NCBI RefSeq assembly: GCF_023634765.1
Contig: NZ_JAMLFX010000002.1
Location: forward strand, 959,748-1,023,747
Direction of reading: 5' to 3'
From: Pseudomonas sp. AKS31
Lineage (GTDB): Bacteria; Pseudomonadota; Gammaproteobacteria; Pseudomonadales; Pseudomonadaceae
DNA: 64,000 nt
Shown here: piece after piece, positions 8,582-16,900 of the stretch
Position numbering within the stretch: position 1 is the stretch's first letter
How the letters are laid out: each line of letters starts with the position of its first letter
Position numbers and translations under genes: made by a program
The notes under the pieces: model-generated
The model's input: the letters and a program-made list of their open reading frames with translations, nothing else
What the model was told of the DNA's origin: nothing
The model's database searches: none

Positions 8582-9495
8582 CCCGTAAAGACCCGCTATA
8601 TCACATCGAAGGCCCGATCAGCGCTCACTTCCCGATGATCTCCTTTTCCACCAATGTCTACGACAACCCTGCAGACATCCTTGGTTCGATCACCGATCTG
8701 GCCAGACATTTCCAAGCGGTCGAGTTCGAGATCGGCGAAGACGCCGAAAAAACCTTCTGGTCGCTGAGCGCCGAAGACCGGTCCGAGCTTGCCGGGAAAA
8801 TCCGCAGCTTCGCCGAACACAGTGGTATCACGCTGACCGTCCACGCCGGATGGTGGGGTCGCCAGTACAACCTGTGCTCCCCGGATTTGACCGAACGTGC
8901 CCAAGCGGTGGACTGCCTGAGTGCCGCCGTGGAGTTTTCCCACGAGGCCGGCGCCACCAGCGTCACTTTTCATCCCGGCTACAAAGATCAACTGGAAAAC
9001 GGCGAACTGCTGGACAACCTGATAGTAGCGATCAACGAGGTGACCAAGCGCTGCAACACCGATGGCATCGCCCTGTGCCTGGAGAACATGGGCGGTCAGC
9101 GGCCGAAATTCCCGGTCTTCACCGTCGAGGAACACCTGCGCTTTCACAAGGAGACCGGGTGCTTCGTGACCATCGACGTGACGCATCTGTGCTCACTGCT
9201 GCCGTATGGTGAAAGCCTGTTCAAAGCCATTGCCGATCTGGCGCCGGTTACCCGGCATCTGCACATTGCCGACCTCAACAACACCCACCATCAACATCTG
9301 CCGATTGGCGAAGGCAACTTGCGCCTGAGCGATGTGCTCAATCGCTTCGCGGTCAACGGCTATCGGGGTGTGGCCGTGGTGGAAGAGTTCATTCCGCGCT
9401 TCTCCACCGAGTACTACCTGGAAAAAGCCCTGGCCTACAAGAACGGCGTAGAGCAATTGCTGGCCGGCTCGCGGCACAGCACTCATGCTGGTTGA
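8578..9495 (+). CDS. Sugar phosphate isomerase/epimerase-like TIM-barrel protein
   Basis: 305-residue xylose-isomerase-like (AP endonuclease family 2) barrel. The visible metal-ligand pattern includes VHAGWW, VTFHPGY, LCLENMGG (Glu), TIDVTHLCSL (Asp, His), HLHIADLN (His, Asp) and a final VVEEFIPRF (Glu). This is the usual set of His/Glu/Asp ligands at barrel-strand ends. Members isomerise or epimerise sugars, act as dehydratases, or cleave abasic DNA. Here its start overlaps the ATP-grasp stop (ATGA at 8578-8581) and its stop overlaps azlC, so a tailoring role in the same small-molecule pathway is inferred. The reaction cannot be assigned from sequence. Confidence 0.75.
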   Translation: MTRKDPLYHIEGPISAHFPMISFSTNVYDNPADILGSITDLARHFQAVEFEIGEDAEKTFWSLSAEDRSELAGKIRSFAEHSGITLTVHAGWWGRQYNLCSPDLTERAQAVDCLSAAVEFSHEAGATSVTFHPGYKDQLENGELLDNLIVAINEVTKRCNTDGIALCLENMGGQRPKFPVFTVEEHLRFHKETGCFVTIDVTHLCSLLPYGESLFKAIADLAPVTRHLHIADLNNTHHQHLPIGEGNLRLSDVLNRFAVNGYRGVAVVEEFIPRFSTEYYLEKALAYKNGVEQLLAGSRHSTHAG

Positions 9496-10177
9496 GTCGA
9501 ACCTGGCAAAACCGGCGTCGCGCAGCGAGATCGCGACCGGTATCCGCGATGCGCTACCGTTCGTCTTCTCGCTGCTGCTGACCTTCACCCTGATCGGCAT
9601 GCTCGGGCGCCGCCATGGTCTGGATCTTCCGGCCATGGTGGTTTTCAGCGGTACGGTAATGGCCTCGCCGTTGCAACTGACGCTGCTGGAAACCCCCGCG
9701 CACCTGCTTAACGCCTTTGGCGTGCTGGTCTCGGCGCTGAGTATCAACTTGCGTTTTCTGGTCTTCACACTGAGCCTGAAATCCAGACTCCAGGGCCCGG
9801 TCAAAGCGTTCGTCCCCGCCCTGGCGGTGATGGCAAATGCGGCTTTCACGTTGATGTCGATCCGCAAGGATCAGCAACCGATCAGCCGCCCGTATGCCAA
9901 CACCGTGTGCTTTCTGCTGTACGCCGCCGCCCTGCTTGGCACCGTGGGCGGGTATTGCTTCGCCAGCGTGGCCGACAACGCAGTGATGGATCACGTCAGT
10001 GTGGTGATCGCGATTTTCATCAGCGCTTCGCTTGGCAAGATGGCCCGCGACCGTCACAGCTTCCATGCGCAATGGATTGCCGGCCTGGCCACCGCCGCGA
10101 GCTTGCTGTGGCTGGGCGAGGTCAGCTTGCTGCTGGTGCTCGCCATCACCGTTCTGACGAGCTATGTCTATGATTGA
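9485..10177 (+). CDS. azlC: AzlC-family branched-chain amino-acid exporter, large subunit
   Basis: 230-residue inner-membrane protein of the AzlC/YgaZ family, which forms an exporter with the small AzlD/YgaH subunit and removes branched-chain amino acids or analogues such as azaleucine. Several hydrophobic helices are evident, with family-like stretches DALPFVFSLLLTFTLIG and LLETPAHLLNAFGVLVSAL and a conserved basic loop after SINLRF. It overlaps the upstream barrel gene by 11 bp and azlD by 14 bp. Its place at the end of an amino-acid-modifying and ligating operon suggests that it exports the product. The exact cargo is unknown. Confidence 0.85.
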   Translation: MLVESNLAKPASRSEIATGIRDALPFVFSLLLTFTLIGMLGRRHGLDLPAMVVFSGTVMASPLQLTLLETPAHLLNAFGVLVSALSINLRFLVFTLSLKSRLQGPVKAFVPALAVMANAAFTLMSIRKDQQPISRPYANTVCFLLYAAALLGTVGGYCFASVADNAVMDHVSVVIAIFISASLGKMARDRHSFHAQWIAGLATAASLLWLGEVSLLLVLAITVLTSYVYD

Positions 10178-10496
10178 ACCTGGTACTTTCTGGCTGTACG
10201 TACTGATTTGCGCGCTGGTTTCGATCGTATGCCGCTTGCTGCCGCTTGCCGTCGATGTCGAACGGCTTTCGGCAACTGCCCGCGCTTTCATCGATCGTCT
10301 GGGAAAATACACATCGGTGGCGATGCTCGTCAGCCTGCTGGCGGTCTCACTCTACCCTTTGGCCAGCCAGCACCTGACGGCCATGCCATGGATCCTGCCG
10401 GTGGCGTTGGCGTGGCTGCTGAGCCTGACGCGAATCAAATCCTATTATGCGTTCCTGATAGCGCTGGGGGTGTACGTCCTGCTGATCATGCGCTAG
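10164..10496 (+). CDS. azlD: AzlD-family small subunit of amino-acid exporter
   Basis: 110-residue protein with three to four hydrophobic segments and the family pattern near the start (CRLLPLAVDVERLSATARAF). It resembles AzlD/YgaH partners of AzlC. The ATG at 10164 overlaps azlC by 14 bp; an alternative ATG lies at 10170. It ends the overlapping operon. A cobalamin riboswitch for the next gene group begins about 40 bp downstream, and no strong terminator is visible between them. Confidence 0.83.
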   Translation: MSMIEPGTFWLYVLICALVSIVCRLLPLAVDVERLSATARAFIDRLGKYTSVAMLVSLLAVSLYPLASQHLTAMPWILPVALAWLLSLTRIKSYYAFLIALGVYVLLIMR

Positions 10497-10537
10497 GCGC
10501 CGATTGACTCAAATCCCCCGCCCATGCTCTCCTACAC

Positions 10538-10742
10538 ACCTTGTTACGGGTGCCCTTCACAGGGTGAAACGGGAAACCGGTGAATCATGTGCTTTACTCA
10601 AGCCCATGTCAGTCCGGTGCTGCCCCCGCAACGGTAAGCGAGCGAAGCGTCAAAACCACTGTGTCAGCAAGGCATGGGAAGGTGACGCTTGCAGGTCGGC
10701 CTGACGCCAACCCCTCGTGAGCCCGGAGACCGGCCCGCAACA
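10538..10742 (+). promoter_or_regulatory. Cobalamin riboswitch upstream of cbtB-cbtA-cobE-cobM
   Basis: The plus strand shows B12 aptamer blocks in order. The 5' helix region is GGGTGCCCTTCACAGGGTG followed by GAAACGGGAAACCGGTG, then GTGCTGCCCCCGCAACGGTAAG, then a GCATGGGAAGGTGACGC block, and the B12-box-like GTGAGCCCGGAGACCGGCC. It faces cbtB and is the second such element in this window. It should repress cobalt uptake and cobalamin synthesis genes when adenosylcobalamin is abundant. Ends are by eye. Confidence 0.93.
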
Positions 10743-10777
10743 CACAGCCCGCATTTGTGCGGCGCTGCACATAACAA

Positions 10778-10834
10778 ACCCGCGGTGGGCGGGCGCTGTT
10801 CGAACCTCTGCGAGCCCGACCCGCCGGGGTTTTC
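10778..10834 (+). terminator. Possible riboswitch-linked terminator before cbtB
   Basis: Between the aptamer and cbtB the strand can fold AAACCCGCGGTGGGCGGGC against GCCCGACCCGCCGGGGTTT. The long GC-rich stem ends in GGGGTTTTC. Its position, 40 bases before the cbtB start, makes it the likely expression platform (attenuator) of the cobalamin riboswitch. The T-run is short, so it may instead act on translation. Confidence 0.45.
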
Positions 10835-10875
10835 ATGCGCTCTATTCACCCGCTGACACTCCAGAGGGAAGCGCC

Positions 10876-11073
10876 ATGTCGATCATCAGCAGCACCGGCA
10901 ACAACACGGACAAAATCGCCAGCACCACCACCCTGAGCCAACGCCTGACCGCCGCGATCTTCGCGTCGATCCTCGGCGCCAGTCTGGTTTACTTCGCCGG
11001 TTTCTCGCACATCGAAGCGGTGCACAACGCTGCCCACGATACCCGCCACAGCGCCGCGTTCCCGTGCCACTGA
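10876..11073 (+). CDS. cbtB: CbtB, small cobalt transporter subunit
   Basis: 65-residue protein with a single membrane helix (LTAAIFASILGASLVYFAGFSH) and a histidine-rich tail (HIEAVHNAAHDTRH) ending in Cys-His. This is the pattern of CbtB, the predicted small subunit of the CbtAB cobalt transporter controlled by B12 riboswitches. The ATG at 10876 is preceded by AGAGGGAAGCGCC, a good ribosome-binding site. Upstream in-frame codons run back into the riboswitch and are rejected. cbtA follows after 11 bp. Confidence 0.9.
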   Translation: MSIISSTGNNTDKIASTTTLSQRLTAAIFASILGASLVYFAGFSHIEAVHNAAHDTRHSAAFPCH

Positions 11074-11084
11074 GGCCTGCCGAC

Positions 11085-11783
11085 ATGATCAAGCGTATCG
11101 CGCAAACTGCAGGTTTCACCGGTCTGCTGGCCGCCCTGCTCCTCACCTTACTGCAAAGCTTCTGGGTTTCGCCGCTGATTCTGCAAGCGGAAACTTTCGA
11201 GAAATCCGAGCCGGTAGCGGTTCACGAACACGCCGCTGGCGTGGCTGCGCACAGCCACGATGCCGAAGCCTGGGAGCCGGAAGACGGCTGGCAGCGCGTG
11301 GTTTCGACCACGGGTGGCAATCTGGTGGTGGCCGTCGGTTTCGCCCTGATGCTTGCGGGCCTGTACACATTGCGCGCACCGACCAAAACTTCGCAGGGCC
11401 TGCTCTGGGGCCTGGCCGGTTATGCGACTTTCGTGCTTGCTCCGACCTTGGGCCTGCCGCCTGAACTGCCGGGTACCGCTGCGGCCGATCTGGCTTCGCG
11501 GCAAACGTGGTGGATCGGAACGGCTGCTTCAACCGCTGCCGGCCTGGCCCTCATCGTGTTCAGCCGTCACTGGCTGATGAAACTGCTGGGCGTGGCAATC
11601 CTCGCCGTGCCGCACGTGATTGGCGCGCCGCAACCGGAAGTGCATTCGATGCTCGCCCCCGAAGCACTGGAAGCTCAGTTCAAAATCGCTTCGCAGTTGA
11701 CCAACGTCGCGTTCTGGCTGGCCCTGGGCCTGATCAGTGCCTGGTTGTTCCGCCGCAAAAGCGATGGCCAATACCCCGCATGA
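11085..11783 (+). CDS. cbtA: CbtA, cobalt transporter membrane subunit
   Basis: 232-residue membrane protein of the CbtA family. It has an N-terminal helix (FTGLLAALLLTLLQSF), a periplasmic metal-binding loop with HEHAAGVAAHSHDAEAW, and further helices including LVVAVGFALMLAGLY, GLLWGLAGYATFVLAP, LALIVFSRHWLMKLLGVAIL and the final VAFWLALGLISAWLF. It is predicted to import Co(II) for cobalamin synthesis together with CbtB. I chose the ATG at 11085 (MIKRIAQTAG); a frame start at 11064 overlaps cbtB without support. Its stop overlaps the cobE start (ATGA at 11780-11783). Confidence 0.9.
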   Translation: MIKRIAQTAGFTGLLAALLLTLLQSFWVSPLILQAETFEKSEPVAVHEHAAGVAAHSHDAEAWEPEDGWQRVVSTTGGNLVVAVGFALMLAGLYTLRAPTKTSQGLLWGLAGYATFVLAPTLGLPPELPGTAAADLASRQTWWIGTAASTAAGLALIVFSRHWLMKLLGVAILAVPHVIGAPQPEVHSMLAPEALEAQFKIASQLTNVAFWLALGLISAWLFRRKSDGQYPA

Positions 11784-12193
11784 CCGATGACCGCGCAGTG
11801 CCGACCCTGGTCGTCGGCCTGGGCTGCCAGCGTGGCTGCCCGGCCAGCACCCTGCGCGCGTTACTCGATCAAGCGTTACAGGCGCATCGCATTGAGCTTG
11901 AGGCGGTGAAGGCGCTGGCAAGCATCGACTTGAAGCGTGACGAGCCGGGCCTGCAAGAACTTGCTGCACAACTGGCCCTGCCCTTGCTGTACTTCAGCAG
12001 CGACGAGTTGGCCAGTTACCAACAGCGGCTCAGTCACCATTCGCAAATCGCTTATGAACGCACCGGTTGCTATGGCGTCGCCGAAAGCGCGGCACTGGCC
12101 CTCGCCGAACAGCTGATTCAGGCTCCGGCAAAACTGCTGATTTCCCGGCAGAAATACGCTCAGGCCACGCTGGCATTGGCCGGCGCGGCGTAA
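11780..12193 (+). CDS. cobE: CobE, CbiG C-terminal-like cobalamin biosynthesis protein
   Basis: 137-residue protein beginning MTDDRAVPTLVVGLGCQRGC. The VGLGCxRG motif and the later SSDELASYQQR and TGCYGVAESAALAL match the CobE/GbiG-C family, which accompanies precorrin methyltransferases in the aerobic pathway (the CbiG C-terminal domain in the anaerobic one). The ATG overlaps the cbtA stop. It lies between cobalt uptake and cobM, so it probably shares the riboswitch-controlled transcript. Confidence 0.87.
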   Translation: MTDDRAVPTLVVGLGCQRGCPASTLRALLDQALQAHRIELEAVKALASIDLKRDEPGLQELAAQLALPLLYFSSDELASYQQRLSHHSQIAYERTGCYGVAESAALALAEQLIQAPAKLLISRQKYAQATLALAGAA

Positions 12194-12274
12194 AATCCCG
12201 ATAATCCTCGCCATTGATCATGAGCGTTGTTCATCTGCAACGCGGTCGTGCCCTCTTTTACTCAGGATTCAACG

Positions 12275-13021
12275 ATGACCGTCTACTTCATCGGCGCCGG
12301 CCCCGGCGACCCGGAACTGATCACCGTCAAAGGCCAGCGGCTGATCCGCAGTTGCCCGGTGATTATCTACGCAGGTTCGCTGGTGCCGGCGGCGGTGCTC
12401 GATGGCCATCAGGCGGAAACGGTGGTAAACAGCGCCGAACTGCATCTGGAACAGATCATCGAACTGATCAAGACCACGCATGCCAAGGGCCAGGATGTGG
12501 CGCGGGTGCATTCCGGCGATCCGAGCCTGTATGGCGCGATCGGTGAGCAGATCCGTTACCTGCGCGAGCTGAATATTCCGTTCGAGATCATTCCCGGTGT
12601 AACTGCCACCGCAGCCTGTGCGGCGTTGCTTGGCGCGGAACTGACCCTGCCGGACGTGTCGCAAAGCGTGATTCTGACCCGCTACGCCGAGAAAACCGCG
12701 ATGCCGGCAGGCGAAGAGCTGGGCAGTCTGGCGCAGCATGGCGCGACCATGGCGATTCATCTGGGCGTTAACCATTTGCCGAAGATTCTGGTGGAACTGC
12801 TGCCGCATTACGGCGCGGATTGCCCGATTGCGGTGATTCACCGGGCGACGTGGCCAGATCAGGATTGGGTGGTGGGGACGCTGGCGGATATTGCCGAAAA
12901 GGTTGAGGCCAAAGGGTTTCGGCGTACGGCGTTGATTCTGGTGGGCCGGGTGTTGGGCAGTGAGGTGTTCAGCGAGTCATCGTTGTATCGCGCCGGGCAT
13001 GCGCACATCTACAGGCCTTGA
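12275..13021 (+). CDS. cobM: Precorrin-4 C(11)-methyltransferase CobM
   Basis: 248-residue SAM-dependent tetrapyrrole methyltransferase that methylates C-11 of precorrin-4 to give precorrin-5. It begins MTVYFIGAGPGDPELITVKG, the standard N-terminal signature of the family, and contains ARVHSGDPSLYGAIGEQ and PFEIIPGVTATAA, the second signature for precorrin methylases. I chose the ATG at 12275; in-frame codons back to 12227 have no support. A bidirectional terminator follows 33 bases after the stop. Confidence 0.95.
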   Translation: MTVYFIGAGPGDPELITVKGQRLIRSCPVIIYAGSLVPAAVLDGHQAETVVNSAELHLEQIIELIKTTHAKGQDVARVHSGDPSLYGAIGEQIRYLRELNIPFEIIPGVTATAACAALLGAELTLPDVSQSVILTRYAEKTAMPAGEELGSLAQHGATMAIHLGVNHLPKILVELLPHYGADCPIAVIHRATWPDQDWVVGTLADIAEKVEAKGFRRTALILVGRVLGSEVFSESSLYRAGHAHIYRP

Positions 13022-13053
13022 ATTGGAACGCAGAGCGTCCCGGGCTTCACGCA

Positions 13054-13088
13054 TAAAAAAACGGCGCTCACGGGGCGCCGTTTTTTAT
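13054..13088. terminator. Bidirectional terminator between cobM and nfuA
   Basis: AAAAAACGGCGC and GGCGCCGTTTTTT form a GC-rich stem around a short loop, flanked by A-runs and T-runs on both sides. It serves cobM on the plus strand and nfuA on the minus strand, which converge here. Confidence 0.9.
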
Positions 13089-13103
13089 GTCGCAGCGAAC
13101 ACC

Positions 13104-13745
<642 letters not shown>

Positions 13746-13961
13746 CTAGTATTTTTGTCGGAAAATGCCGGATTCGTCATTCCACCCAGCGCCTCGCGGC
13801 GTCGTCAGGCCTGCTTCCTCCAGCGGACTGCCACGTAAACAAATGGATACTGAAACAAGCACCAGGCATATATATGTATGCCTCGGGGATTTTTTCGGCC
13901 GATATATTCACCGCCTTCGTTTATTTGCAAGTTTCCATCGCACTTATTTCAAAGGCGCTTA

Positions 13962-16900
13962 ATGAATACATCGTTATCAAGGTTCTATAGCCGAACGCCG
14001 CCGCGCAGACTACAGGATATCAACCACCTGATCAGCTACCTGCACACGCTCGTTGGTGAGCACTTCAACAGTGATGCACGCGACCTCTACTATCACCCTC
14101 CAGCCAGTTCTGCGCTGGGGCGCGAATGCAAGGAAGCATTTCGTATTTTGAACAAGCTGGAAAAGGATGAAGACTTCATCAGGCATATTTCAACGCCGAT
14201 CGGCGTCGATAAATCGCCTTTAGGTAATGACTTCTTATATGACCTTGTATCGTTCCACTTGAGCTCCGCCAAAACGCCAGCGCCCTCCCCCCCGGAAGTT
14301 TTCACCATAGCCGGTCACTCGGTGATTCTCAGAGAGGTGCCGATCTACTGGTCTATCGACGTCGATGTCTTGCTGGATATTCACCGTAAAGTCGGCAACG
14401 GCGTCAACAGCGACGGCTCGGTAAGGCTCGATCTGGTGCTTGCCTACTACTCGCTGCAACCGATGCAGCCTGCCACCAGCGCCGGCTGGCAACGCCTTCT
14501 CCATAATCTGGTTGACCATCGCGCACTGTGGCTGCTTGGACATGACGGACACGTCAGTGACCTGGAGCACCTGTTGGGCGCTGCGGGTGATCAAGCGATC
14601 ATGCGCATTGTTCGCCAGATTAGACTGGAAACATCCCGCTCACTGTTGGCAAACCTGTTGCCGGAAAAATTCAATGACAAACTGGACAAACTTGCCAACA
14701 CCATCCCTGTCGCTCTTCTGGAAACCGTTCTGGGTGCTGCAAAGAACCTGCAACTGGCCCAACGCATTGCCAACGAACTGGACTGGTACGGTGCAGGCGA
14801 CAACCAGCAGTGCCCCCCTGGTGTGTTGAAAAAACTGTTGTGGCGCGCGCTTTGGTTAGAGGTAAAACCCGATCCCGACAGTCATTATCGAAACGAATTG
14901 CAGATCCTTATCGAAACCGGAAGCCGGTACTCTTCCATACGTCAATCGCTGGTCGAGCATTTCCAACGAACGCTTTGCGTCAACCGCACCACCGCATTAC
15001 TGGCAGTCGCCATTTTCAAAAGCAATATCGCCAGCGAAGCCTGGGTCGAGGACATTCCCGAGGATCTTCCCTACGGCACTTCCAGCACCTGGGTCAATTT
15101 CAAGAGCGGCTTTATTCTGGCCGAGACCATCGCTCCCGGGTCATCCCGGTATATGACGTTCGAACAACTGCTCAACCTGCCAGCCGAGCATTACCAGGCG
15201 CATGCCAACGATGTCGGGCAACAGCGGCTGGTAACGGCAGCCAAAGCGCGTGCTGCGCTGGATTGGTCGGTGGAAACGGGGCTGCTGGGACTTCGTCGTA
15301 CCCCGTACTCGCTGAGCGAAGTCGAGTTGGCAGTGCAGACACTCGAGCAACACGAACGCGACATGGTCAGTGCCATGGAAAACCTGACACTCAGGCCCCC
15401 GAGCCGCTTTCGTCACGAAACAGACACGGCATTCGACGAGGCATTCCGCAGCTGGCTGGATAACCCGCGAGCCGCCTACGCAACACTGATCAAAGCATTG
15501 CTGAGCCAGTACCTGCCGGCCTGCGGCACTGATCTGGAGCGCGACGAAGTAATCGTTTACTCGTTAAGGCTGCCACTGCATGACACTCAGGTGGAGCATG
15601 AGAACCGGACGAACACCGACGCGGTTCGTGCGCGCTCGGGGTTTATTTTGCGCACGGTCAACCCCGCCTACCCGACCGACCCTCGTTACATTGAAGTCTT
15701 CCCGTTCGCAGGCGTTGTGCGCCTGCGCAAAGAGATGAAGTCACTGCAAACAGGCGGTGAAATTGTTGTCGAGAAGATCGGCTCCAGCAGCCGGACCAGC
15801 CGGGGTTCCTTCAGGAAAGGCACTGAATTGCCCTTCGACTGGGAAGCCTATCGCGATGGCTCGAAACCCAGAGAAAACCAGCACGCGACATTGATCGTGG
15901 AACAGATCGCAGAGACATTCGAGGCCGTTGCGATCGAACAGCGCTCCCCAGATGTGGCAGCACGGACGCTGCCCTTTGCCGCGAACAACCTGACGTCTGC
16001 GCGAGCTGAAAAGCTGGCCGCGATGATCGCCAGAGAGCTGTTCTTCAAAGATGAGTCAGCGCTTCTTGAACAGACCCGTAAAGCGACGCGCAGCATGGAC
16101 ATCGGTCGGGACTTTATTGAAGACATCACCTTCTGGGGAAAAATGTTCGTGCCGTTCTGGGGTTCCATCGAAGACCTGACATCGGGTGATCCTCGACGCA
16201 TCGAGTCCGGTGGCCTGGGCCTGTTTACCGATGTGGTGTCTTTCGGCTTGCCCGTCGGCAAATACGTAGCGGGCTGTACTCGCCTGTTATCCGGCGCCGG
16301 CAGGATCGGACTGCGCCTTGCCTTGCCAAAACTCTCCGCCATGACGCGAACTTTGCTTGTTTCCACGCTTCGGGAGCTCAATCCCCTGGAGAGCGTTATC
16401 GGGCTGCTCAGACTGGGTCGCTTTGCTCTCGGCAAACTGAGTAACGTGACCCTGCGGCATGTACGGATGGGCATCGCACACCTGCGCGACGGCACCATTG
16501 CCGCACGCCATCTCCAGTCGGTCGATCCGGCAACCTGGGTGCCGCACCAGGCCGGCGACCAGTTGTTCACCGTGGAAGGCATCGCCGATATTCCCATGCG
16601 CAATGTCGGCACCGCCGAAGCTCCCGACTTCCGCCTGATCGACCCCGTCACCCATCAAGCGTTCGGCCCGCGATACCGGCAACCCGTTACGGTAATCAGC
16701 AACAGCAGCCCTCTGATACGTCAATACGCGGTAGAACCACACTGGATTCAGGGACTGAAGGCTGACTCGCGCGGCATATTCTTTCGCCCGGACCATAATC
16801 AGAAGTTCATCTGCAACGTGGATGAGCACGGCACCATCGCCGTCTACCAGATCAGGGACAATTCCTACGGGTTCATCGCAGAAACGGCGCAGACGGGGGA

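Noticed and set aside
13765..13962. Short frame ending TAATG on the SET-protein start (39 or 65 codons)
   Set aside because: The overlap looks like coupling, but neither the ATG at 13765 nor the one at 13843 has a ribosome-binding site and the peptide has no recognisable character. AAAGG serves the SET-protein ATG directly.
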